DNA of 64,000 nucleotides from Amanita rubescens (Eukaryota > Basidiomycota > Agaricomycetes > Agaricales > Amanitaceae): contig WION01000102.1 of assembly GCA_015039365.1 (NCBI GenBank), forward strand, positions 62,001-126,000, given 5' to 3'. Position 1 is the first letter of the stretch; each line of letters starts with the position of its first letter. A model generated the notes under the pieces. The model was not told where the DNA came from. It searched no databases and was given only the letters and a program-made list of their open reading frames with translations. This document shows positions 1 through 12,000 of this stretch, piece by piece. A program made the translations under genes and the position numbers.

Positions 1-2170
1 CTGAAGGTATGATGTACGATGTTTATGAAGGATGGCATACCTCAACTGAGAGTATTTAATTGGTGGCAGATGTACCCAAGCGTAAATTGAACGATTTTGC
101 ACGCTGGAAGAACAACTTGTTTGGGGAAATTGCCGCTCTTCGTGAGGCAGCCAGGACACATGACGTGATGACAGTTGCATGGAACTTCATCGAAGATAAT
201 AAAGCAGACCTGATTGCATGTTTCGGCCAAGATTCTGAAGCAGCTCACATGTTCGTTACGCAATATGCTGCGCCTGAAGCTCTTAGTTCAACGGAGGCCA
301 ACGGTATCTTGAACACTCACAAGAATACTTCCAATACCCCTGCTGAGATGCCAATGTCGACACCTGGCATCCCTGTGGTACCTCAGATGTTGATTTGCGC
401 CCCTGCTCAAACTCCCGCTGTTGAATCTGCTCCGTCTGAGCCCAGAAAGGCACTTGCAGGTGCCGAGGCTGAGCATTGTGCACCCGACATCATAGATGGG
501 GCTGATGTACCAGGTCTGCATCCCCCGCAACCCATTCCTAGTCAGAAACCTCCAGCCACTTTTTCTGCGTCTGAAACCAGAGACTTGGTTTCACCTGTGG
601 ACATTCAGGCTCCACGGCCCGATACCACTCCGGGACCTCAACTGTCTGCACCCGTTGTCGAGACTCCTCAAGTTGACTCGATTACTCCTGCTACGACTGG
701 AGAAAAGCCACAGCACGATACCACTCCGGGTCCTCAACCGTCTACACCAGTTGCCAAGACTCCTCAAGTTGACTTGGTTGCTCCTGCTACGACTGGAGAA
801 GCGTTATCGCTTGCCGCAGCTAAACGGCATGACGGCTCTGACAAGAAGAATAAGCGCAAGCAGGCACCAGATACTGATAGTGATGAAGGCGGCCCGGCGC
901 GTGTGAATCGCAACAAGAAAAAACGTCAAAATCGGTCCAAGGGCAAAGCATCCAGATCGAAGAAAGACATTTCCTCAGGTGAATCAGACTCCGATCATAG
1001 TGAAGATGATGAAAGCACAAATGACTCGGACTCGGAGCCTGTGTCATCAAAGAAAGGATCGCGCAAGCGCAAGCGACGAGTGCGGAAATCAAAGAAATTG
1101 AGAAAGCGTACTAGTACGTGTCTGCCCATCACAGGTCTTTCCCACTATCTCACTTATAATTTCAGAGAAAAGCGAAACTGACTACGAGGACGAGGACAGT
1201 AGCGACGAAGAATCGTCGGAGACTGGCAGTAGTGGTGAATCGGATACATCGAAGGAAGGAAAAACAAATGCGAAAAAAAGTATGTATCATTGCCGAAAAT
1301 AAACAAGTCGTCGTTGATTTTAAGTTGCAGCTAAGGATGTGAAATACCGTGATCTGGATGAGGAGAAGAAACGTAAGAAAGAGGGTCAGTAGACATACGG
1401 CTTTCGCAGTCTATTTCTCACAGTGGAGTATAGATGAAGCGAAGAAAGCCGTTCGTCGCTTCTTGATCGACCCGCTCGAGACGCAGATTGATGTACATAT
1501 TCGCCGCCTGATCCGTGAAAATCAGTCGGTGGTCCCTGAGGCAGGCGCAACAAGTCGAGAACTAGCGTTGGAGTGCCTTACGACACAGCAATTCAATGTG
1601 TTCTGTCCCTACCACCACACAATTGATAAAGGCGGAAAAATAGTTGATGGCAAGGCAGGACAAAAGTTCGTATTGAACGGGGTCCCACTTCCTCGAAAAA
1701 CGGTCTCGCCAGAAACTATCAAAAAGCTTAAAAAGAAAAAGTCGTTGTTCCGACCGGATGGGCAGTTTAGAAATGCTCGCGTCCGTAAAGGTTACTTGAA
1801 CTGCGGCTGCAGCCTTGATGCTGGCCTGTGGGACTTGTATTTATGGAAGACGTTGACCATAACAGGTGTTGTTGACGGTAAAGAGGTCACGGAGTCAATG
1901 GGAGACCAACGCTTGACGCCGAGGGTACGTGCCTTTATGATAAAGGCCATTGAAGACATGGCATGCTTAACTACTATCGACGACCTTTACACTGGTGATA
2001 AAAACATTTCACCGTACGAGCACAAGGAGAAGATGCTCTATAAACAGCTGGAACGCATTATGGAAAAGTACAATGAAGTAGCGACGAGGCTGGACAGACC
2101 CAAATTGATGCTTGTAGACGATGGGGAGATGAAGGTGCCGGGGCCATCGGATGAATTCAGCAGTTTTTAA
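1..2170 (+). CDS. unidentified lysine/serine-rich protein, 5' end outside window
   Basis: Multi-exon gene entering from the left edge. Reading: exon 1-6, intron about 7-69 (GTATGA...GGCAG), exon 70-1113, intron 1114-1165 (GTACGT...TTCAG), exon 1166-1279, intron 1280-1330 (GTATGT...TGCAG), then a last exon to TAA at 2168-2170. The first three junctions keep frame. The last intron is ambiguous: GTAAGA at 1373 to CAG at 1409 keeps frame but is only 37 nt. The first half is low-complexity Pro/Thr/Ser with two near-identical TPGPQxSxPVxxTPQVD repeats, followed by a Lys/Arg-rich stretch, an acidic SSDEESSETGSSGES stretch, and a more globular C-terminal part (about residues 450-700) with the Cys pair LNCGCSLD. 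The charged middle suggests a nuclear protein. I do not recognise the C-terminal domain. Confidence 0.6.
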
Positions 2171-2209
2171 CCATCTTATGTCCGTGAGTTGCGTAGATGA
2201 ATATAAATG

Positions 2210-3465
2210 AGGTTGGGTAGAGTGTAAGAAAACCGTGGGCAGGTGTGAGGGATGGTTCTCAGTAACCATCGGGTTCCTGGTGTAAGAAAACTGCAGCCGA
2301 GGGGGTGGCGAATAATTCTCGAGAACTGGGATCAAGTGATGGTGTAAGAAAACCGTGGGCAAAGGGCTAGCGAACGGTTCTCGAAAACTATGGGTGGGCT
2401 GGTATGAGAACACCGCAGGTGAAGGAATGGGGAACAGTTCTCAAAGACTGTGGAGGTACCAGTGTAAGAATACCGCAGGCGAGGGGGTGGCGAACGATTC
2501 TAGTGTACGAGAACCACGAGTGAGGGGTGACGAACGGTTCTCAAGAACTGGCATCGGGGTACTGGTGTAATGGTGTGAGAAAACCACGGGCAAAGGGGTG
2601 GGGAACGGTTCTCAAAGACTATTGATCCGTTGGTGTAAGAAAACCATGGGCAAGTGCGTGGGGCACAGTTCTCAAAGACCATTGATTCTTGGTGTAACAA
2701 AACCGCCCGCGAAGGAGTGGGTAACGGTTATCAAAGACTATGGATCCGTTGGTGTAAGAAAACCACGGGCAAGTGCGTGGGGCACAGTTCTCGAAGACCA
2801 TTGATTTCCTGGTGTAACAAAACCGCGGGCGAAGGGGTGGGTAACAGTTCTCAAAAACTAGATGTCTGTTGGTGTAACAAAACCACGGGAAAGTGCGTGG
2901 GGCACAGTTCTCAAAGACCATGGAGCTGCTGGTGTAACAAAACCATGGGAAAAGGAGTGGCGAATGGTCCTAAAAAACTATAGGTTTGCTGGTGTAAGGA
3001 AACCGCGGGCGGGAGTATGGGGGGCAGTCCTCAAAAACTGGGTAGGTGTTGGTGTAGGAAAACCGTGGGCAGGGCCATGAAAACGGTTCTCGAACACTAC
3101 AAGTGTGGTGTAAGAAAACCGCAGGGGGGGGGTGTGGGGAACAGTTCTAAAAAACTATGGATCTGCTGGTGTAAGAATACCGCAGGCGATGGCGTGAGGA
3201 ACGGTTGTCAAAGACCATGGTGCTGGTGTAAGAAAACCGCGGGGAAGGGCTGGGGAATAGTTTTCAAAAACCGCGTGGGTGCTGGTGTAAGATGGCGAGG
3301 GTGTGGGGAACAGTTCTCAAAGACCATGGAGGTACCAGTGTAAGAATACCGCAGGCGAGGGGGTGGCGAACGATTCTAAAAAACCGCGGAGGCGCTGGTG
3401 TAAGAATACCGCGGGCGGAGGCGTGGCGAACGGTTCTAAAGAACCCTAGGGAATGCGAACCTGGG
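2210..3465. repeat. 60-bp minisatellite, about 21 units
   Basis: Tandem units of about 60 bp. Each contains a GTGTAAGAAAACCGYGGGC-like half and a GGGAACRGTTCTCAAAGAC-like half. Units stay in near-perfect 60-bp register from about 2221 to 3110, then lengths drift. Between 2641 and about 2940 two variants alternate (AAGAAAACC/GGGCACAG versus AACAAAACC/GGGTAACG), giving a 120-bp higher-order repeat. Because 60 is divisible by 3, several frames on both strands stay open. These frames encode 20-residue periodic peptides, but there is no start, splice or composition evidence that they are genes. Confidence 0.92.
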
Positions 3466-4547
3466 CGAGATAGCGAACGATGGGGAGGATATATCAGTGT
3501 CCATGCAATGGTGCTGGGGAACCTACCGTGCAAGGTAAGGGAAACTACCAGTGGGACCGCGAGCAATAGTGCCACAGAACCGTGCATCAACAAAAGAGCC
3601 GCACTAATGTAATGGATTACAACGCGCGAAATTCCGTAGCAATGCATTGCAATGCCGACAGGTCATTCCGAGAGTGCAAAAATCTTGCAATGGCACACAC
3701 ATTTTAACTCATTGCAACATAATCCTGCTATACCAATACATTGTAATACCGTAGAATCCTCAGCTGATTTTTTGGCTTCCCGATCCATATTATAAAACAT
3801 TGCAATGACATTCAATTTATTATAATTACCATTAGCTAATTACAACGCATTACTACAATTGATTTTAACTGAATAGAGTCCAAATGCGATGGCGCACGTC
3901 CATGAAACAGCGGCGAGCGTGATATCGTCGTCAAAATTGCTTGCGAAGTTGCGAGTCAATTCTTAAGGTGTTACCGAGTTTGAGGTCTGTCGGCGGCAGT
4001 AGCATTCGCCTGCGTCTGCTCGCGGCACCCCGTCCCATATCCTAAACCTAAATATATGCGCATTTTAAAATGGTTCGTATCGAGGATGTATTTAGTACAT
4101 ACCGATGTTCGAGTCAATACACAGACAATGCTGTAAAACCTGGGCCTGAAGGATAAGGTAAGCGTTGGTCAAGGAAATCACTCGGTGCGTACATTCTAAC
4201 CGAGCGGCCGCGAGTGCACTAATATCGGTTTGCTCACGATGGTGGTCCATTGGTGGATGCGATAGGTTGTCGTAGCCATGGGCGATGGGCGTGGAAGGGG
4301 AGAAACGAGCTATTAGACGGAGAAGATGGAAGTGGGGGAGGAGAAGAAAGGGTGCAGCTACTAACTCGCGCGGCGACCCCAAGTACGTCAATTTATTTGG
4401 TGCTATTTGCATGCTTACCCAAAATTCTGCAAAGTCCAACCACATTCAGCCGGCCACGAGAAGATTCAAGTAGAGTTGTTTGCGCCGGTGCGTTCAAATT
4501 CCTTTCTTCTGTTCATGTCACCCTAACAAATAGTTGCTCGATCGACG
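3466..4547. other. AT-rich intergenic stretch with CATTGCAAT-type motifs
   Basis: No supportable gene. From about 3610 to 3860 the words TTGCAATG, CATTGCAA and CATTRCAA recur many times. A similar cluster lies at 7280-7440. Short frames at 4250-4600 on both strands have no recognisable content. Confidence 0.5.
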
Positions 4548-5777
4548 ATGGGCAGGTTAATCTCCAAACAATCACAACGACGGGCGTTGTGGGCAGCTCT
4601 TGAAAAGTTGTCGATTCATGCTCCGATGAGCGACGTTGTCATGGACGCTGTGTGGATCCGAGATGTTCCTGGAGTAGTATCAGAAGGTGTGCTATCAAGC
4701 GTATGCACGACTATGAGGGCTGAATCGGCTGGACCTGCAGATTTCTACGATGACGGATTCTCAATCGCATGCGACGACTGCTCGAGTCGCTGGTGCCACA
4801 CCGCTTGCTTTGACGGCCACGTACCGGAGGAATGGCGCCGCTTGGTCTGCGTCCTAGGACTTAACTCCCGGTCTTTGTCGTACTACGTCCACATCCCGCA
4901 CGACATCGTCTCCCACCACGACCACGAGAAAAACTGAGACGCCAGGCCCGATACTGGCACGACATCACCGCCCTGACGACGGCCCACGCACAACCATCAA
5001 ACCATTACCCTGTGCTTCGTCATTCCCAAATCCTGCTCTTTCGCTCCGCACAAACCCATCCGTCCTACTAGCTCCAGCTTCAGCTGCACACACCCCATTG
5101 CCGACCCCATTATACATCCGCCATCACCCCCTCGTCCTATTCCTCGGATCCCCTCAACTTGTACGCCCACCCAGGCATGCCAAAACCCTTCGTTCATCTC
5201 ATTGGACCACCCCTCGACCTACCGAATCGCTAGAAATGGTCGTCCGCTTCGTCCGGAATGGATGTCGGCCAAACACCTTTCTTCGTATCTTTCTTTACCC
5301 ACGGTCTCAACAGGATGCGTTAGACCAGCGTCGGGCGGAAACTGTACGTGATGTGCTTCGCTTTATTTATGCCAACACCAACGCTAACGTCGACACCACC
5401 CAGAAAAAGAAGAAAAAATGCTGTCCAATCTTTCCGAAGCCGTACTAGAGACATGCAGTCTAAGCAAATTGACCTACAACCCTGCTTCCACGCCCCCTGT
5501 CGAGCCCACCGCCAGGCTTCACCAACCCTCGTTCGCATTCAACGGGTATCCGAAGGTGTTCTCTCGATTCCGAAATGCCCTGCCGAGTGCCCATCGTCGT
5601 TCCAACCCGCTACTGACCCAACTTCAACTGATGGAGGTGAATAGGTTGTTTTCTGCACTCTTTCCTGTAATTGACGAAAACCAAAGCCAGGCGAAAACCG
5701 GTACCCAGTGCCAAGTCACTATGATGGCATACACGATAAATGTTCCAAACCGCCCTCACTGCTACGGCGCATTGTAG
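4548..5777 (+). pseudogene. degenerate PHD-finger/SET-domain protein relic
   Basis: An open frame at 4548-4937 contains DDGFSIACDDCSSRWCHTACFD followed by VPEEWRRLVCV (quoted in two parts around residues 66-97 of the frame). This is the Cys/His spacing and wording of the PHD finger of fungal Set3/Set4-type proteins, with one extra Ser between the second Cys pair and Trp. After a stop at 4937, another frame (5098-5448) carries RFVRNGCRPNTFLRIFLYP, resembling the conserved R-F-V-N/R-x-xC-x-P-N segment of a SET domain. A third frame (5418-5777) continues without recognisable motifs. Pieces in different frames separated by stops point to a decayed gene rather than an intron-split one. The family assignment is from motif memory and should be checked by profile search. 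Confidence 0.45.
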
Positions 5778-5953
5778 TGAGGAACCATCGCGAGCAGAAC
5801 GGGCAAGGATCCAGTGACCTTCAAAACGAGAGCTCCAGCCAGGATCACCCCCTTCAAAGCCCTCTCTAGTAACAGAAAAACGACCGTATGATAGGACATC
5901 GTGGGATCCTTCACCCGATGCTGTGCGACTGTTGAAGCAGTTTTGATGTCGAA

Positions 5954-7243
5954 ATGGAAACGCTGGAGGCAGAGCAGCGGAAGCAGGGAGCAGAAGAAGC
6001 TGAGTGCAGGGTCAGCCGCCTAGGTCCAGGACGACGACGATTCCTGAACCTTCTTCACCCCCTCGATCACCAGCGCGCCCTCTATTGCCGATGGATGACA
6101 CGTGTATCTCGGAAGATAATGGGTCACATATACTACTGGTTGAGCATTCCTCGACGACAGAAGACTGCACTCCTGGCGACGACTTCGCTTTCGCTGATGA
6201 CGATCTGCTATGGTTGCTTCGTCCCGAACACTTTTCTTCTCTGGATATCACAGCATCGATTACAAGAGTCATCTGCTTCGTTCCTTGGTGTATCTGTGTC
6301 GGTGGAACGATGCTTCTATGGCCCGATAAACTGGAGTAGGTCGCTTTCGAAGCCGGATATATGGATTCTACTACGCAGGTTTGCGCATTGGGCGGACGTA
6401 GGCCATCAATTCATTATGATATTTTTGGCGTTCCTTGCAACTGCTCTCTGGGCTTTACCCGTAACTGTCGGTGCTACTCTTTTCGTTGGTCTCGCTACCC
6501 GTTTCGGATATGTTTGGCGGGGATTCCCAGTGGACCACTCTATCTGACGCGTTATATACGCATGCAACTTTAAGTCCAGAGAAGAATTTGACCGGAATCT
6601 CGTGAGACGCGGTCATTCGAACGACTCCCAAGAAACGCAAGATTCGCCATTTGGTTCCAGCCTTGCGACACCTCTCGATCCAAGCGACGTTAGTCTGGGG
6701 GACACATCAAGCTCGGCGTTGCGATTTCTCGTTGCGGCTGGGGACGCCCCTCTCCTCGACTACTTTAGATTCAAGAGAAATGGTTCGCATATCTTATCGA
6801 TGGCCCGCGAGTCGAGCTCTGAGGGAAAGTTAACTCCTGAAGACATTGCCTCGGATAATACGAATGCAGGAACATCGCGTGTATGCAGCGCGATCGGTAT
6901 GCCCGCCGAGGACGCGCTCGTTCGCGAGAAGGTAAGCACCTATGAAGTACACGATTCTGCCCTAAATACCGGAGATAATAGAGCATATACAACTTGCCTA
7001 ACTCGCCTATCGGTGTACAAGCCCGGCATTTTAGGCGCTCAGCTTCAGAGAGTTCTTCTGCGTTCGACTCCTGATGACGAGGAAGACTCCGAGGAAACTA
7101 ATTCGGTAATTACGAAGACGAGGGAGCAGACTTGGATGCCGAGGACGATGGTTCAGATGACGGATATGCCGAGCCATGAATACACAGTGGCTGACATTTC
7201 GCCGGCGAATATCTTGCTCGCACTGTGCTGTTATACTTACTAA
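5954..7243 (+). pseudogene. unidentified coding relic with a membrane-like segment and an internal repeat
   Basis: Three overlapping frames hold coding-like sequence. Frame 6004-6339 has an acidic stretch (GDDFAFADDDLLWLLRPE). Frame 5954-6547 ends with a hydrophobic run (IFLAFLATALWALPVTVG) that could cross a membrane. Frame 6602-7243 is acidic and Ser/Thr-rich. The phrases NGSHILLVEHSSTTEDCTPGD (frame 1, about 6120) and NGSHILSMARESSSEGKLTPED (frame 3, about 6783) look like two copies of one segment. I do not recognise a family. It may be one multi-exon gene or a decayed one. Confidence 0.3.
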
Positions 7244-7839
7244 TCCTGCTATTGAAAGCACGCTTACTAGTAGCCCCCCAAAAGACTGTGTATATTGCAA
7301 TTCATTACAATCGACATTATAATACATTGCAATCTTTTGAAATTACTACTTAGAATTTAGATGTGGCGAGAAGGCCCGTTTCAACACATTGCTACGGCTT
7401 GCTATAGGGTTGTGACACTGCAATGTGATGTAACGGTGTAAAAGAATCTGGCAGTTTTGTTGATGTGGGCGCGTTCAGCCGAGGATGAGCGACACAGTGA
7501 CTAGACAGTGCTGATGGACCACGATGGCGGCCAAATGCTGTGTGTGCTCAGCTAAGTATGGTTTTAATGTACCACAGAACCCACCGATCAATTGACGACT
7601 ACATGAGTACCTGATGGCATCGATAACGGTACTGATGAACCACGATAAAACACGGTATCACAGTGTCAGAATTTGTGTGTTTGTCGTGGTGGGGGAAAAC
7701 CATAAATCGGTGAAGAATCGAGAGGAAATATGAGCCTGAGGGAACGGACGGGCGTTCCAGAAATTGGCGTGAAGTACGTTACCGCTTGTAACGGCTGGGA
7801 GGTCACGGGTTATCCGTGATTTCCTAATTCCCATATTCA
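7244..7839. other. intergenic, CATTGCAAT-type cluster then unremarkable DNA
   Basis: At 7280-7440 the words TTGCAAT, CATTACAAT and TACATTGCAAT recur, as at 3610-3860. The rest shows no gene I can support. Confidence 0.4.
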
Positions 7840-8525
7840 TCATTTCTTCTACAGAATCCAACTACGAGAGCGAATAATCATCTGAAACGCGCAAAACGTT
7901 CTATGGGCGGGGGCAGTACGAGCTCGTGAAGGATGAGCAGACATTTTACCCGGGTGACTGTAGCGGACGATCTACTAGAGTGAGCCTCCGCAAATAACAA
8001 ACCCTTTCTCTAACGACGATTTTCCTGGCCAGGTTACGGTTGGTATGCGGGTATATTGAAGAAAGGGACGCGAAGGTGCATGAATGATGGGAATAATTAA
8101 GGCCGGTCGCCCGAAAAGGTTTTATGCGCATTTTGATACATATACGAGTAAGTCTCCCATTTTTTTGAGTTCTGAGCACGAGATCCGAGTACTGATGAAG
8201 CACAGATTCGAACGTTTGAGCTTGACGGTGCAACAGCGCGAGTACCGAAGAATACAACTTTACGTGGACTAAGCATAGAAGCGCTCTCGATATCCAAAGT
8301 ACTGCGACGGACTTTGTACACACGCGCTCCCCTCACACTTACGTTCACGATGTCTTTCTGTTCAGTATTTCGTCTCTATTCGATCACTTGTTGCACAGTA
8401 CGGGTCACCGAAGAGTTAATATCAAAACTTTGATTCGAGTGGATAGAACGTGACGCGGTCAAAGCAACTTAAATTGTGTCTATTTGCTGCTAACCCGACC
8501 CAACGTCCAGCTGATCAATTGCATG
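7840..8525. repeat. dispersed repeat A, copy 1
   Basis: Starts near TTCTACAGAATCCAACTAC and ends near ACGTCCAGCTGATCAATTGC. It contains the marker words CAGGTTACGGTTGGTATGCGG, ATACGAGTAAGTCTC and TACCGAAGAATACAACTTTA. Related copies lie at 17075-17790, 40195-40785, 44955-45690, 50790-51215 and, more decayed, 60075-60600, in each case on the downstream side of a kinase gene. Here it lies next to the truncated kinase copy at 8750-9057. Confidence 0.8.
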
Positions 8526-8749
8526 CAGAAGATCCACAACGAATAGCACAATTAACCTCATGTGCGCTTTCGCCGCTCTCCATCTCACCATATCCGAAGG
8601 TTTTAGATTTCAATCGACTAGCATAGATAACGCCGTGGCGCGTGCGCAACGCCCAAACGATGCCTTGGATAGCTCACTACGCCGTTTGCCCTGTTTGTTG
8701 ACTTTCACCTTGACATGCTCAGGCTCTGAACACCCCTATCGTTATTCTT

Positions 8750-9057
8750 GATGGATGTGTATCCGAACTTGATAGGTAACGATGACGATGCATGTGTAGT
8801 GTGAATTCCAACAGATCCATTACGTCCGAGGCCCGTCTTATCATTTCCGCAATGGCGATATAGTCGTCCCTGGGTAGCAGTCTGCGCAGAAGATCGAGAG
8901 TTGTAGCGTTTGCGATGGGCGTGATGGAAGATCCGGGCTGCTGGCACTTAAGCAAAATGCATGTAGTAACCGTTTCGCAACGTTGTACCTTGGAGTTGTT
9001 ATCATTAAGAATACATAGCAACGATGAGAGAGCAAGACTGCCCGGATCAAGCGACAT
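8750..9057 (-). pseudogene. truncated 5' copy of kinase gene G1
   Basis: Exon 8989-9057 encodes MSLDPGSLALSSLLCILNDNNSK, nearly identical to the first exon of G1 (12277-12345). The next exon, from about 8930 down, gives ITPIANATTLDLLRRLLPRDDY and LLEFTLHMHRHRYLSSSD. Similarity to G1 stops at SSSDT (about 8750), before the kinase Gly-loop. Only the head of a kinase gene is present, so it cannot encode an enzyme. It starts immediately after the stop codon of G1, and the 20-odd bases before its ATG (GAAGAGTCAAAGTAACATG) match those before the G1 ATG (GAAGAGTCAAAGCAACATG), the mark of a tandem duplication junction. Confidence 0.8.
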
Positions 9058-9058
9058 G

Positions 9059-12000
9059 TTACTTTGACTCTTCACGACGTCGAGTCGATGCATCTGGTGT
9101 TGGTCTATACGGCGTTGACGGATATGATGTTGACCTAGTAGTATACGATGTTGACGCATAACCGGGTACCAGCCCCGCTTCTGGTGGTGCTGGGGGTATA
9201 CCGGAGGTGTAGCTTTGTGGCGGGGCCGAGAATGGGGCATTAGTATATTCTGGTACCGGCGTATATTGTGCCGATGATGAGAGCCATGCTGATGACTCCG
9301 GTGAGGTGAAAAGTGGTAGCAGACTATTAATACTACGTGATCCTGATCGTCCCGCTTCTGCTGGTGTCGTTGGGTCATTAACATAGTATGGCGGTGAGGT
9401 GAAAGGCGGCAATGCATCGGACCGTGCTGGTTCTCGTTCTGACGACGCCACAACTGGTGCTGTTGGGTGATTGACATAGTAAGGCATAGAGACGAAGGGC
9501 GGTAATACGTTATTGAATCGTGCCGACGATGCTGCTGGTGCCGTTGAGTATTTGTATTGGGGCGATGACGTAGTAAACTGTGGCCTAAATGGGTTTCCAG
9601 GATACGACTTATCGGGCGACGGTAGCGATGATGATTTGGATACGGGTGCGGCTGTGTTCGCCGTGGGGTGTGGTTCTGCACTCGGAGGTTGGGAAAGTTG
9701 GTGCGCCCCAGTGTTATGATGCAAGTCTTGTTGCTGCGCGGATGACGGCACGGTCGTTTCCTCGGGCGTGGTCATCGCGGGAACAGAAGGACCTGCATGC
9801 CGCGAAAATTGGGAGGCGGCCTCCGGAGATTTAATGGAACCGGAAAAGCTATTTGGATTTCGAAGTTGTGACGATGATGGCGTGGGTTCAATGACAACAG
9901 TGGGGATAGAAGAGGTATTTGAAGGTTGAGAGGGTCGATGTGTCTCGATGGTGCGGTGGTGTGACCGCATCTTGTCCTGCATGGGGCGAAATTGGGCTGC
10001 TGCCGCCTTGTCACCGTGGTCGTACACCCGATAACTTAGCAATCTAGCGGAAGGTGGATTGTTGGCTGCACGGTCCATGATATACACGATGAACAGCAGC
10101 GTTTGATCGTCTGCGACAATTTCTTGGGTAATCACGATGGCAAGAGCTAAGATTGAAGCTTGAGTAAAGATCGCTGTAATATCACCAAAGGCTTACAAGG
10201 ATTAAGCCGTCGGTATTGATTTAGATAAAACTCGGGAAGTGCTGCAGTTACGTATCCCTGCCCTGCATATGTCGTAGTCAAGAGAGTATCTTCAGATGAA
10301 TTCATCTGGCCATTGATAAATAATTTGGTTATGCACTTTTCGGAGTGAGTCCAACTGGTAAAGTATAGGCTGGGTGAGAAGTCGTGTTCAGTCAAGGGAG
10401 CGCTGGCGCTGCTTGTCCAGAGCTGAATCTTGAGCGCTAATGGGGTATTCGATGCTAGCTGTGCCTGGGATTTCAGAGCGTCCAATCCTACCCAGAGTGG
10501 AGCTATGCCTTTGACAGCGAGGTTAAGCGCTTTCACTTTGGCAGTCTTGGTCGCATGCAACTGAGAGACTGGTTGTGAAGGGGTGCCGCTTGACGAAAAC
10601 TGACCATGAGATGCAAAACTTTGGGAAGCATGAACTACAGATGGCCTGAGTTCCGTGATGCCCACACTCATAGAATGCATTCTCTGGGATAGAACGGTGG
10701 GGGACATTGAAAGCCCATCAGAGATGAGAGCATGATATGTTGCATGCGCATCAGGGGAGGAAGGAGACGAAAAAGGAGGAGCATCAGTGAACGAATCTTC
10801 CTCGTCGTAATCCTGGAATCCTCCAAAAGTGCCTCGGAGCGGAGTCGAAGGAACGACTTTGGTCCTGTGCACTGTATTACTGGACGTTGACAGGGACAAA
10901 GATGCATCTTGTAACATCCCGTCATTTCGAGCGCTGCTTGGGGTAGATACACGTTGAGAAATAGCCATCATGTGTTCTGCGATATCTTTCATTCTTGGTC
11001 GTTTCGGCGGTTCCGTCACCCAGCACCATTGAATCAACTCCCATGCCCTGTCACTCAGAGGCGGTTCGTCTTGTCGAGGCGGACGATTGCCCCGAGAGAC
11101 AAGAGTCACGAGCTGTATCTCCTTTCTGCCGGAAAAGGGTATACAATCGTAATGGATCTAGGCAATTCAGATGCAATAGTACAAGCATGTTTCTGCGACG
11201 TACTTCATAATAGATACACCCAAATGCGTAGACATCTGACATCTGCGTTCTTGGCGGGTCTTCCGCTGTCGGGTTATCAGCATCCTCAGGGCGTCCGAAT
11301 AACTCTGGGGCTGCAAAGTTGAGATGTTTTGCTCCAGATTGGGTGTTGGTAGCATCCAAGAGTCTGGTCAATCCAAAGTCTGCGATTTGAATACGGAGAT
11401 TAGCGTCCAAGAGGATATTCTCCTGAAAAGAAAGGTTAGCATTTCAACAACGCGTATTTTATGTAGCGTACCCCACGGAGGTCACCATGAACGACGCCTT
11501 CCGAATGGATGTAATCCATGCCTTGGGCCACTTCTAGCATCTTTCTCGGGAGTGAGCATCGATGAAGAGCCAAAGGAAGAAAACACTATACACGTTCTGT
11601 TATTTGGGCTATCGATGGATCTGTGTTCTTCCGCCATTGGGCTAGGGTCCCATTCTTCATATATGGCGAGACGAGGAAGGCCATTCCGTCTTCCTCTTCA
11701 TGGATTCCTATGAATGGTAGGACGAACTTGTGCTTAAGGGATCCCCACATTAACGCCTCTCGACAAAAGGCCTGCTGGAAGGAGAATCAACAACGACGTC
11801 TCGAGAATAGACATTGAAAACTTACAATGTTGTTAGCATCATTTTTGTACAGCGCTTTTAACGCAACGACTGTGCCCCGAAATTCGCCCTTAAAAACATT
11901 CCCATAACCACCACGACCTATGTAATCGCGCTTGTCCGGCATGGTGATTCCAGTTACGATGAAGGACCGTGGCACGACGGGCGTCTTTGATATGATTTTA

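Noticed and set aside
2355..3343. Overlapping open frames on both strands in the minisatellite, encoding 20-residue repeats
   Set aside because: They are open only because the period is divisible by three. No start context, introns or composition support coding.
2210..3465. CRISPR-like array
   Set aside because: Units are contiguous 60-mers without unique spacers, and the genome is eukaryotic.
8719..9681. 320-codon minus-strand frame rich in His/Arg/Gln
   Set aside because: It is the out-of-frame shadow of the Pro/Ser-rich last exon of G1 joined to the truncated G1 copy.
10954..11713. Long plus-strand frames opposite G1
   Set aside because: They are antisense to kinase exons with perfect motifs on the minus strand.
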